The translations under genes were made by a program, and so were the position numbers. Of a stretch of DNA of 38,393 nt, positions 7,090-15,800 are shown one piece after another; the stretch's first letter is position 1; the number at the start of each line of letters is the position of its first letter. A model generated the notes under the pieces. That model was not told the DNA's origin. It saw only the letters and a list, made by a program, of their open reading frames with translations, and ran no database searches. The stretch comes from Chloroflexota bacterium (GTDB lineage Bacteria > Chloroflexota > Dehalococcoidia > Lucifugimonadales > Australimonadaceae): assembly GCA_009838965.1 (NCBI GenBank), contig VXQP01000016.1:1-38393 (forward strand). The letters are read 5' to 3'.

Positions 7090-8570
7090 TGCCGAACGTC
7101 GCCTGTTTCAGCCATATTCGAATGGCCTATCTTCACTTGAGAAGAATCAGTTGTACGTCCCAAAAACGCAAATAGAGCGACGAAGAGGTCTGGAGCCACT
7201 TCAAGAAGTTCCCTATCTGTCGTCATTAGATCAACATCCTGAGGCGCTTTGTGTGGTTTTTGCACGTGGAATACAGAGTTTCTATGGTCAGCCAGGCTCT
7301 TGAGCCTAGCTGACGTCCCAAACCCATCCAATGGCATAATACGCATCGAATCATCATTTGCCGATGCATCACGATATAATCTCAATGGCTCATATACCAA
7401 GGCATATACCACTCGATACAGGGACGCACAGTCGATAATTCTTCTCACACCAGATGAACGTAAGGAACCGAGGAGTCGATCCACAAATGCTTCTCCTTGT
7501 TCATCTTCATGAATCTTCCGTTGCTCAGCAATAGCATGTTTTCCGAAAATGGTTGTTGCCTCGTTATCCAGAATGGCAGCAGTCATCATCATTCGGAACA
7601 ACGTTTGTCCGTTCTCGACAAAGGGTCTGACGAATCTGGTATTGTCGCCATGTATGCCATTTGGCCCCATCTCCAGCATTGCAGACAACAAAGAAATGTC
7701 CACCGGGGTCTGGAGAGGCTCCAGATGTTCAATTTGTCGTTCAGCAGTCGCCGGTCTTACTTCGTTCATACACCGGGCAAGTACCCGCGCTGCCTTGAGT
7801 TGCCTCGGACTCGGCACCCAGCCTCTCACTTCTTGTGGCAAAGCCTTCCTTGATTTCAGAACATCCTTTACTTGAACAGTCAGTTGCTGAATGCCTTGTG
7901 AGTCTTCGAACTTTGCCATTCTAGCGGCGTTCAATTCTGTAAAATAGTACAAGCAGAATAAGCGTTGCTCCTCCGGCAGACAGTCAAGAATCGCCTCGCT
8001 CTCATTGCGCAGTCTTTCCTTCAGCCCAACCAGATAGGTGTTCAGACAGTGCTGGAGTTCAGGTGCGAGGTTGTATGAATTATCTTGACCCAAGAAATCA
8101 ACTTCAGCATCAATACCGGCTTTGCCCGGATGCAGATAGGAGTCTCTGAATCCTCCCAGCCTTTCGATATACTCCGACCGGGCATTGAGATATTCCGAAA
8201 ACGGACTGTCTAAACAATAGTCTGAACGTTCACAGTAACGCCGATAGAAGTCAATCTCTGCATGTAATATGGCGAGATAAACCATCATCGGCAAACCCGT
8301 TGCTAATCCAACAAGTGCTCGATTCAAGTCGTCTACGTCTTGTCCCTGATCACTGAGCATCTTGTCTTGGACCCTTCGTATCCAAACTGCATTGCAAGGA
8401 GTGTTGCCAGCGGGGTCGCAATAATCGATGGCATCAGCTAGGTGGGCCATGTTCCGCCACACAACTTTGCGGACGCCCTCCAAAATCATGGTTCTGTGGT
8501 AGAACAAGTTCCGATAGCAATTGACGGCGTGGTCAAGCTGGCTAAGCTCTAGTTGCGCAAGATCAGGCAT
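7086..8570 (-). CDS. Unrecognised protein with three HEPN-like RNase motifs, embedded between hsdM and hsdS
   Basis: A 494-residue soluble, mostly helical protein that I cannot place in a named family. Three R-[ND]-x3-H motifs stand out: R20-N-LFY-H25, R142-D-SYL-H147 (followed by PG) and R430-N-SVF-H435. HEPN ribonucleases use an R-[N/D/H]-x3-5-H motif, usually at the end of a helix, and often pair two domains to build the active site. The motifs near each end would suit a protein with two HEPN-like lobes. The gene starts 12 nt after hsdM with AGAGG upstream, and its stop overlaps the hsdS start, so it is co-translated with the restriction system. Sampled lines are near 48% G+C against about 65% in hsdM, a sign of separate origin. 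An abortive-infection RNase guarded by the HsdMS complex, in the manner of PrrC, is the most attractive idea but unproven. Confidence 0.7.
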   Translation of the reverse strand: MPDLAQLELSQLDHAVNCYRNLFYHRTMILEGVRKVVWRNMAHLADAIDYCDPAGNTPCNAVWIRRVQDKMLSDQGQDVDDLNRALVGLATGLPMMVYLAILHAEIDFYRRYCERSDYCLDSPFSEYLNARSEYIERLGGFRDSYLHPGKAGIDAEVDFLGQDNSYNLAPELQHCLNTYLVGLKERLRNESEAILDCLPEEQRLFCLYYFTELNAARMAKFEDSQGIQQLTVQVKDVLKSRKALPQEVRGWVPSPRQLKAARVLARCMNEVRPATAERQIEHLEPLQTPVDISLLSAMLEMGPNGIHGDNTRFVRPFVENGQTLFRMMMTAAILDNEATTIFGKHAIAEQRKIHEDEQGEAFVDRLLGSLRSSGVRRIIDCASLYRVVYALVYEPLRLYRDASANDDSMRIMPLDGFGTSARLKSLADHRNSVFHVQKPHKAPQDVDLMTTDRELLEVAPDLFVALFAFLGRTTDSSQVKIGHSNMAETGDVRQ

Positions 8571-8582
8571 TCTTGCTACCTC

Positions 8583-10541
8583 TCACGCTTCACCGACAAT
8601 CTGCACGAGCAGCCCGTCCGTCTCGTGCTCTAGAGCCAGAATGTCGGCTCGTATCTCTTCCAATGAGCGTAAGGGCTGGGGCTTGTAGAAGTGACGAGTG
8701 AAGCTGATCTCGTAGCCTAGTTTCACGCTGTCGGGGTTGTACCAGGCATCTGGGGCGTAGGGCAGCACCTCTCGGCGCAGGAAGTCCTCTACGCCGCACT
8801 CCTCCAGCAGCGGCACCTGCTCGGTATCCCGCAAGTCAACGTCCGGCTCGTACTCAACGACTCCGGGCCTGCCCTTGACGGAGGCGGAGAACAGCCCTCG
8901 GACCGGGTCCGCCTCGACACCTGCGTTGTGAACCTTCCTGATGACCGGTGGCGCCGTCTCCGAGCGCTCGTGCTCTTCCCTGAGCGCCTTGATCTCCTTC
9001 GCGGTGTGGGCTCGCTCCGGGTCGATACCCTCGAGCCGCAGAGGACGCTCGACAATCACCTTCCAGTAACCGAAGGCCTCGTTGGGGAATATCTTGGACT
9101 GGTCCGTCTCGTTGAAAGCGAAGAACGCGTTGCAGATGCGCCGGATGTCCTCCTCTGACAACTCGCAGTTCTTGCTGCCGAGGTTCTTGCGCAGTGGCCG
9201 GTGCCACTGCGTAGCGTTGATGAGTTGCACCTTGCCCCGGCGGTGGGCCGCCTTTCGGTTGCTGCACACCCAGACGTAGGTGGCGATGCCGGTGTTGTAG
9301 AACGTGTTGAGGGGAAGCGCGACGATGGCCTCCAGCCAGTCATTCTCAATGATCCAGCGGCGGATGTTGCTCTCGCCCTGGCCTGCGTCGCCGGTGAACA
9401 GCGAACTGCCGTTATGCACTTCGGCGACGCGGCTGCCCAAGGGCGTATCCCGCTTCATCTTGCTCAGCATGTTGGCCAGGAACAGCATCTGGCCATCGCT
9501 GGATCGGGTGACGAGGGAGAAGTCAGGCTCTCCGCCGTGCTCCACGACGAAGCGCGTATCAATCATGCCGGACCTGCCGCCCATGTGGTCCAGATCACTC
9601 TTCCAGCTCTTGCCATACGGCGGATTGGAGAGCATGAAGTCGAACTCGTGGGCGGGGAACGCATCATTGGCGAGCGTGGAACCGAACCCTATGTTGTCCG
9701 CCCCGCTTCCTTCGCCCTTCAGGAGAAGGTCGGCCTTGCTAATGGCGTAGGTCTCAGGGTTGACCTCCTGCCCATACAGGTGAATGGAGACCTCTTTGCC
9801 TTGATCCTTCGCCAGTTGCGTCAGCGTCGCCTCAGCTACGGTGAGCATCCCGCCAGTGCCGCAGGCGCCGTCGTAGACGAGGTAGGTGCCGGACCTGATT
9901 TCCTCGGCAACGGGCAGGAATACGAGGTTTGCCATCAACTGCACGACATCGCGTGGCGTGAAGTGCTCTCCGGCCTCTTCGTTATTTTCCTCGTTGAAGC
10001 GCCTGATGAGTTCCTCGAAGACGGTGCCCATGGCGTGATTGTCCAGACCTTCCAGGCGGATGGAGCCCGTCTCGTTCAACACAGGGTGCGGGCTGAGGTT
10101 GACTGCGGGATCGCAGAACTTCTCCACGAGGAAGCCCAGCCTGCCTGTATCCACGAGCGTTGGGACCTGGTTGCGGAACTTGAACTTGTCCAGGACCTCC
10201 TGGACATTAGGCGAGAACCCGTCGAGGTATGCTTCGAAATCGGCCCTCAGCTGTTGGTTGCGTCCGCGGGAAGTGAGGTCACGGAGCCGGAAGGGAGAGG
10301 TGTTGTAGAAGGCCTCACCCGAGGCCTGGCGCAAGGCGGCGTCTTGGTTGGTGACTCCCGCTTCATCCATCTGCGCCTTCATGGCGAGGACGGCGCCCTT
10401 GGTCGGCTCCAGCACCGCGTCGAGGCGGCGGATGACGGTCATCGGCAGGATGACGTCGCGGTACTTCCCCCTGACGTAAACGTCACGCAGGACATCGTCG
10501 GCGATGCTCCATATGAAGCTGCTGATGTTGAGGCTGCTCAT
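8583..10541 (-). CDS. hsdM: Type I restriction-modification DNA methyltransferase subunit M
   Basis: A 652-residue N6-adenine DNA methyltransferase subunit. The N-terminal helical domain (ISSFIWSIADDVLRDVY) is followed by the FTPRDVVQLM segment typical of HsdM near residue 194. SAM-binding motif I (DGACGTGGML) lies at about 224-233 and catalytic motif IV, NPPYG, at 306-310. With HsdS it methylates the host recognition site and, with HsdR, forms the restriction complex. It is longer than the E. coli subunit (529 residues), with an extended C-terminal region of about 120 residues that may interact with HsdS. It is the first gene of the operon. The ribosome binding site before the ATG is weak (GGGACG). 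Confidence 0.95.
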   Translation of the reverse strand: MSSLNISSFIWSIADDVLRDVYVRGKYRDVILPMTVIRRLDAVLEPTKGAVLAMKAQMDEAGVTNQDAALRQASGEAFYNTSPFRLRDLTSRGRNQQLRADFEAYLDGFSPNVQEVLDKFKFRNQVPTLVDTGRLGFLVEKFCDPAVNLSPHPVLNETGSIRLEGLDNHAMGTVFEELIRRFNEENNEEAGEHFTPRDVVQLMANLVFLPVAEEIRSGTYLVYDGACGTGGMLTVAEATLTQLAKDQGKEVSIHLYGQEVNPETYAISKADLLLKGEGSGADNIGFGSTLANDAFPAHEFDFMLSNPPYGKSWKSDLDHMGGRSGMIDTRFVVEHGGEPDFSLVTRSSDGQMLFLANMLSKMKRDTPLGSRVAEVHNGSSLFTGDAGQGESNIRRWIIENDWLEAIVALPLNTFYNTGIATYVWVCSNRKAAHRRGKVQLINATQWHRPLRKNLGSKNCELSEEDIRRICNAFFAFNETDQSKIFPNEAFGYWKVIVERPLRLEGIDPERAHTAKEIKALREEHERSETAPPVIRKVHNAGVEADPVRGLFSASVKGRPGVVEYEPDVDLRDTEQVPLLEECGVEDFLRREVLPYAPDAWYNPDSVKLGYEISFTRHFYKPQPLRSLEEIRADILALEHETDGLLVQIVGEA

Positions 10542-10961
10542 GTCGTCCCACGCTCTGCCTCCACATTACTACCAGAGCGTATGGGCGGGCAACGTAACTG
10601 GCTCACCGAGACTCACCGAGCGCGCTCGGCTACGTGCCATCGTCCGGCGCGTCCTCAGACGGGCACGGATACTCGCCGGACAAGCAGAAGGTGGACTGAC
10701 TGCCTTGGAACAGGGCTGAGGGCTGTCAAAAAGGCTAGGGCGCTTGGAGTCCATGACTGGCGATGTGGCAGTCGTACCTTGCTCCGCCCGTTAGGGATGC
10801 TCTGAATAACCCGTCAACGTTGAGTTGAGCGGATAGACGTGGCTGAGGTGGGGCATCGGTGGCGACGACTGGAGTCGGAATCAGGGGCCGGATGGCTCGT
10901 GATTCTGCTCTCTGGGAAGTGCGATTGCCCTTCTCAACTGCTCGTGGGCGCATTACTCCCA
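10542..10961. promoter_or_regulatory. Upstream region of the hsd operon with palindrome and repeats
   Basis: No convincing gene is present. The segment contains two copies of CTCACCGAG (10602-10610 and 10612-10620), the second running into a perfect 14-bp palindrome, CCGAGCGCGCTCGG (10616-10629), 75-88 bp before the hsdM start. This could be an operator for the restriction operon. On the minus strand a weak -10-like TAGTAA lies at about 10570. From about 10793 the sequence (GGGATGCTCTGAATAA) looks like the terminal repeat of an IS5-type element that goes with the transposase remnant next to it. Confidence 0.3.
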
Positions 10962-11160
10962 TCATGACGCCGGCAGGAGACGCTCAGCCCTCATCAGGTT
11001 GGCCATCCCGAACAGCACGGCCAACCGCTGCGTGTTCTTATACAGGCCCCGATAGCGAACCTTTGCGTAGCCGAACTGTCGCTTCACGTACAGGAACGGG
11101 TGCTCAACCTTCGCCCGCACCGACGCCTTCTGCTTCTCACTCCGCGCCTCGGTGCTACTC
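10962..11160 (-). pseudogene. IS5-type transposase remnant (C-terminal fragment)
   Basis: The translated segment RAKVEHPFLYVKRQFGYAK, followed by VRYRGLYKNTQRLAVLFGMANL, is the conserved C-terminal end of IS5-group DDE transposases, including the glutamate of the catalytic triad in VEHPF. Upstream the frame continues for about 45 residues with no transposase similarity, so the N-terminal and central catalytic parts are gone. It is a decayed insertion sequence just upstream of the hsd operon and marks past rearrangement here. It cannot encode a working transposase. Confidence 0.75.
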
Positions 11161-11551
11161 TTTGTCGTGCTGGGGAAGGCGGGGTGGAGGGCAACCGACC
11201 TAGATGACGAGAAGACTGACTCCGCTTTCACTTGCGGTTTCGGTGTGCTCCTCCTAGCACTTGGAACAGTAGCCGCAGTCGCCGCCATAGGAAGCGCCGC
11301 GCCCCGATAGCGTATCCCGCTGTTACACAGAGCGCGTAGGGCATCAAGGCCGTCGCTGCATTGCCTGCCGATTCAAGCATGGGGGGAGTATGCCGCCCCA
11401 ACCGTGATTGGGAGCCGCCCGCCCCGCACCCGCCTACAGAGAGGACGGCGAGTGTTCCCCCGAAGCGGACGGCATGAGACACCTTATGCTCACGAGCGCG
11501 AGCGCGTACTGTAAACCTCGCCGAACATCGGCCCAAGGTCCAGTAGATTCA
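11161..11551. other. Intergenic stretch without a clear gene
   Basis: I see no well-supported gene. On the minus strand a short frame from about 11380 down to 11228 would encode a 50-aa peptide with one hydrophobic helix (ALMPYALCVTAGYAIGARRFL), but no ribosome binding site precedes it. The rest appears to be junk flanking the transposase remnant. Confidence 0.3.
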
Positions 11552-11866
11552 TCATCCGCCTCCGGCAACGCGCAGGGCAAACGACGACGCACTGGCGACG
11601 CCGACTGTGACGAGAACGAGCCGCGCCCATGCGTAGGCACGGCTCAGCACAACGTCCGTGTATTCCTGATTGGCCCGCCGTATCGCCTTCTGAATGATGA
11701 GCAGGTGCGCCGCTGGGGCCTGTTGTTCATGGGCCAGCATGTAGAGGATTTCATAGACCTTCTGCCATTTGTACCCCGCGCTGAAGGGCATTGGCGGCAG
11801 GTCATCGAACTCTACCAGCAGCAGACGCGCCTCCTCTTGCCACTGGCCCTTAGTTGGGTCGTGCAT
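11552..11866 (-). CDS. Small protein with C-terminal membrane helix, unknown
   Basis: A 104-residue protein from the ATG at 11866, which overlaps the end of the preceding membrane-protein gene by 17 nt. The N-terminal part is amphipathic and soluble-looking (KWQKVYEILYMLAHEQQAPAA, then HLLIIQKAIRRA). The C-terminus has one hydrophobic helix (AWARLVLVTVGVASASSFAL). I recognise no family. It is the last of four or five tiny minus-strand genes between 12.6 and 11.5 kb that seem to be transcribed together. Confidence 0.5.
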   Translation of the reverse strand: MHDPTKGQWQEEARLLLVEFDDLPPMPFSAGYKWQKVYEILYMLAHEQQAPAAHLLIIQKAIRRANQEYTDVVLSRAYAWARLVLVTVGVASASSFALRVAGGG

Positions 11867-12059
11867 CGCCGACTGGCTCTGCTGTCCTCTGTCTGGCCCG
11901 CTGCTCCTCAAGCGATTTGAGGAGCTCGGCGGGCACTGCGGCAGCGGCCTTCTCCCTACTGCGCAACTCCCACTGTATCCACACCATCAATATCCCCGCA
12001 CCCAAAGCGATCCCCGCGCACACTACCCCTATCACGAACAGCACATCGCTTACGCTCAT
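11850..12059 (-). CDS. Small single-pass membrane protein, unknown
   Basis: A 69-residue protein. The ATG at 12059 is preceded by GAGATGAGG. An N-terminal hydrophobic helix (VLFVIGVVCAGIALGAGILMVWI, about residues 6-28) is followed by a charged cytoplasmic-type tail with a possible short coiled coil (ELLKSLEEQRARQR). Upstream in-frame codons to 12257 overlap the zinc-ribbon gene and are not needed. The family is unknown. It lies 22 nt after the zinc-ribbon gene and overlaps the next gene, so it is likely operonic. Confidence 0.5.
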   Translation of the reverse strand: MSVSDVLFVIGVVCAGIALGAGILMVWIQWELRSREKAAAAVPAELLKSLEEQRARQRTAEPVGDARPN

Positions 12060-12081
12060 GGCCTCATCTCTCTTGCGTTTC

Positions 12082-12267
12082 TCACGCAGCGGGGACGCGC
12101 ACGCCGTTGACGCGGCGGAACTGGAAGGGGCGATCCCAGCTGGGACTCTTGCATTTGGGGCATACGCGCGGTCGCTCGGTGCTCTGCGGGTTGTTCGGCA
12201 CCCATACGTACCCGCACCGGCAGCGGTAGCCCCTGACCATAACCTCGCCAGTCTCATCCTTGCTCAT
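12082..12267 (-). CDS. 61-aa zinc-ribbon-like protein
   Basis: A start with AGGAG 9 nt upstream opens a 61-residue protein with four cysteines in a zinc-ribbon layout: C16 and C18 in YRCRCGYVW, then the CPKCKSPSWDRP knuckle. The wording (W.P...RP..CPKCKSP.WDRP) is a recurrent small zinc-ribbon type in Chloroflexota and their mobile elements. A nucleic-acid-binding or scaffold role is likely, but the specific function is unknown. It is preceded closely by a 42-aa gene and followed by small membrane-protein genes. Confidence 0.65.
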   Translation of the reverse strand: MSKDETGEVMVRGYRCRCGYVWVPNNPQSTERPRVCPKCKSPSWDRPFQFRRVNGVRVPAA

Positions 12268-12291
12268 CGCTGATCACTCCTGCACTATACC

Positions 12292-12420
12292 CTATCGCTT
12301 ACTCTTCAGTATAAGGTACATAGTATCGTTCACTTCCATCACGATATGCTTCTTCCCCTTGAGCCGATGCACAGACGAGTTGACCCGAATCTCATCTACA
12401 ACATAAGCATCCCTGACCAT
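12292..12420 (-). CDS. 42-aa protein, possible partner of the zinc-ribbon gene
   Basis: The ATG at 12420 has a consensus GGAGG six nucleotides upstream, so translation is credible despite the length. The product is small and basic, with the segments DEIRVNSSVHRLKGKKHIVM and EVNDTMYLILKSKR, predicted to be mostly beta. No family is recognised. Its stop lies 24 nt before the zinc-ribbon start, so the two are probably co-expressed. Confidence 0.5.
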   Translation of the reverse strand: MVRDAYVVDEIRVNSSVHRLKGKKHIVMEVNDTMYLILKSKR

Positions 12421-12607
12421 GCCTAGCCTCCAGATGTTGATGTTTGCAGAACCAGCGGCCCCCACGCAGCACCTCGACCTCGCCGTTCCTAATCCTGCGA
12501 CCCGGCGTTGAGAGCGATACCTCCAGTTCCGTGCCGCCACATCCTTCGACACCCATGGCGTCCATCTCGTCGGCCTGGCTCGCGGGAAGCCCCGTCCTCG
12601 TCCTCAC
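12392..12607 (-). CDS. Possible 71-aa protein, unknown
   Basis: A frame from a GTG at 12607 has protein-like composition (LPASQADEMDAMG, then TELEVSLSTPGRR, then GEVEVLRGGRWFCKHQHLE). It overlaps the start of the 42-aa gene by 29 nt. There is no good ribosome binding site at the GTG. A different frame just upstream also looks coding for about 20 residues (MRYLNCEDEDG), so this may be a frameshifted remnant. Support is weak. Confidence 0.3.
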   Translation of the reverse strand: MRTRTGLPASQADEMDAMGVEGCGGTELEVSLSTPGRRIRNGEVEVLRGGRWFCKHQHLEARHGQGCLCCR

Positions 12608-12801
12608 AGTTGAGGTATCGCATCGTCTTCTGGGAGGAAGTGGTGTCCAAGAGCTTGCCGCCCAGTAGGTAGCTCCCCACAGTTCTACTGACCGCCGGCA
12701 GATAGGCCGTTGGGAGATAGCCTACGGAGCTACAGCGCCACCACCCACTCGAAGGTTCGCAGTACAGTACCGCTTAGCCCACCAACCGGTACGGTGACTA
12801 G

Positions 12802-15800
12802 ATGAGCGATTCCCCTGACCGTGGCACGAATCTGCTTGCGCGCGCTAGGCAAGCCGCCGATCAAATTTTCGACGTGAGAGACGGCGATCCGCCTCCCATC
12901 TACGACGAGCCGCGTGAGATCAAGGCAGCCAATGCTGCGATTGGCCGTTTGGCCGAACGCTTTGAAGACCTTCCAGGTCGCATCAGGAGCGCATTGGACG
13001 CTGCCCGTGACAACGCGGGCCTGCTTTCGGGAGATCGTCTCCAAGGTCTTGCTGAAATCGTCCAGAATGCTGACGACGTAAGGGCCTCGGAGGTCAGATT
13101 GCTCCTCAGGCCGAATGACCTCCTCGTGAGTCATAACGGAGACCCTGTTCAACTCCACCATGTGGTCGGTCTGGCTACGCCTTGGCTCAGCACCAAGGGG
13201 GAAGAAGCAGGTGCTATTGGCCGGTTCGGAATCGGGCTTATGACGCTCCGGTCACTGTCACAGACGCTTGAGGTTCACTGCTCTCCATACCACGTGCGGC
13301 TGGGTGCTCCTACCATCGCGTCAATCGAACCGCCGGACCTACCAGTTGGATTCAATCAAGCAGGTTGGACCACGCTTCGGATTCCTCTCAGTGACAGGCC
13401 TGTGAGTCTAGAGGAGGTAGTGAGGTGGCTTGAACAGTGGGACGATTCTGCGCTGCTGTTCCTTCGCCATGTCTCGCGAGTAACCCTGCTCACCCCCAAA
13501 AGCGAGCCACTTCGCGAACTCACGCTCTTTCGTTCCAGTGAGGCGGACTTGCTGGTTGACAAAAGCTCAGGGACTAGGAGGACTGTAAACCGGCAGCGCA
13601 TAGAGGCAAGCGATGGTCGCTCATGGGTGGTCTATAACACAGACGCGCCAACACCCTCCCAAGTTTCTCGAGCTCGGAAAGCGACTGATTCCACAACTCC
13701 TATCGCTGTCGCACTCCCGCTCAGCCCCCTCCATGCGGGCAAAGTGTACGCAGGGCTCCCTGTGGAGACCACTCGCACGCCCTTGTTTGTGAATGCTCAG
13801 TTCGACCCACTTGCAGGGCGAACGGGGTTTGCTGACAACGAATGGAACGCGGAGCTTGTACCTCTTGTCGCTGAACTCTGGACAGAAGCCGCACTCGACC
13901 TCTTCACTCGCAGCCCGCGCGTGGCTTGGCACGCAGTGCCCATCACCAACTCTCTTGAGAGAGACACTGCGTCCCCACTCATCCGCTCTCTTGAGCGGGC
14001 AATCGTCGAGCGTGCATGGCAATGGATCGCACCCCAGCTCTCGTTCCCTGTGACTGGCCAAGGCCACGTTCCCCTCTCTGACCTGGCAGTGGAGGCACAA
14101 CCACTTGAACGGATACTTACTATGGATGAGACCGCGCGTCTGGCGGGGCTCCCTGCAACACTCCCTACCAAAGTCCGAGACACAGGAGGAAGGTGGAGAG
14201 TTGTTCTGGACGACTGGCGATCAGCCGGTGCCGATATACCCAAGCCCGTGACTGTTGAGCAAGCCCTCGATCTAGTGGGGGATGAGGCTCGTCCTCCCAA
14301 CTCGACAATCGCACTGGTAGCGGCGGCGCTAGAAGACGGACTTAGCGAGCGCTTGGGTGAGTTGCGATGCGTGATAGCCCAAAACGGGCGCCACCTAGTG
14401 CCCCCCTCCAACGAATCGCCGGAGGCCGTAGCAGCCCAAGCAACACCCTTGGGCGAACAACTCGGCATCGTCACCATCCTTCATGATGCTCACCTTCGTG
14501 ACTCCAAGGCCGCTCGTACAGTGCTCAGATGGCTTACGCAGTGCGGGGCTCTCCTAGATCATTCTGATGACCGAGCCTTGGTTCGCCGGTTGGCCCATGC
14601 TGGCCAGTCGGGGCAGCAGGCGATACAACTCACTGACGCGCAGGTACAGGCCCTCCGCGACACCTTCGAACGAATCGACCCTGCTGAACGAGGCTCCCTC
14701 GGTGCCGACGTCGGTCGCGCGATATCCTTGGAAGCGTACACCTACCACGGGAAAGACCGCAGGGCAACTTGGACGCGGCCTGCGGAGGCATATCTACCTC
14801 GGACGATTGATCACGGAACTGACAGCCTTGCCGCCGCCGCCCAGCGGACACCGGGCCTCTCGTGGATGAGCGATCGCTATGAAACCGTCTTGCGCTCACC
14901 TACAGGCCGTAGCGGGATGGGAGCACTCAGGTTCTTAAGGTTGCTAGGTGCAGAGACGGTGCCGCGTCCTGATTTACACCCGAACCTCTTCAGACGCTAC
15001 AGCGATAATCGTCTCGGCCTGTATATTTCGGTTTCCGGCGGTCCTGAAGCACGTCGCAAGGCGATGGCGGAGCGTCGTGCTACTTACACGCTTCAAGACT
15101 CCCATAATCCCGCCTTACAGGCCATAGTTGAAGACATCTCCCGCGAGCAAAACAAGAGTAAGCGCCGGAAGAGGGCAAGTGCACTTATCTCAACACTGGG
15201 ACGCGGATGGGATCGTCTTCTGAGCGACTTTGCTGAGGTCGAATCCGCTTGGGACGACTACGTCTGGCATCTGCGAGGGCAAGTCCACGCTTTCTGGCTC
15301 TGGCAGGCGGGTGACGTCGCATGGCTTGACGATGAGCGTGGCAATCCTCGCCGACCTAGCGATCTGCGCATCCGAACATCAGGAACCATTGCCATCTATG
15401 GCAAGGACTCACCCGATTACCTCCACCGGGATTTTGCACAGTCCAGCACACGTGTGTTGGACATGCTAGGTGTCTCCAGTGATCCCAGGCGCTCGGAGCT
15501 AGTAGACCGACTCAAACAGCTACAGGAAGAGCGAAGGGGCGAACAGCCAAACACTAACCTAGACTTGGAAGTTGCGGTTGTATACCAGGCACTGGCACGC
15601 GACTTAGCGAAGGCATCCCGCTCCGACCTCACGGAGGCCCAACTGCGCCAAGAGTTCCAGCGCGCCAGTCTTGTTCTCACCAAGCAAGGCTGGCGTCCCC
15701 CGGCTAACGTTCTAGCAGGCCCTCCCATATTCGGTGAATACAGGGCTTTCGCGCCATCCGTGGAAGGCACCGAGCGACTGTGGAACGTCCTCAAACTCAG

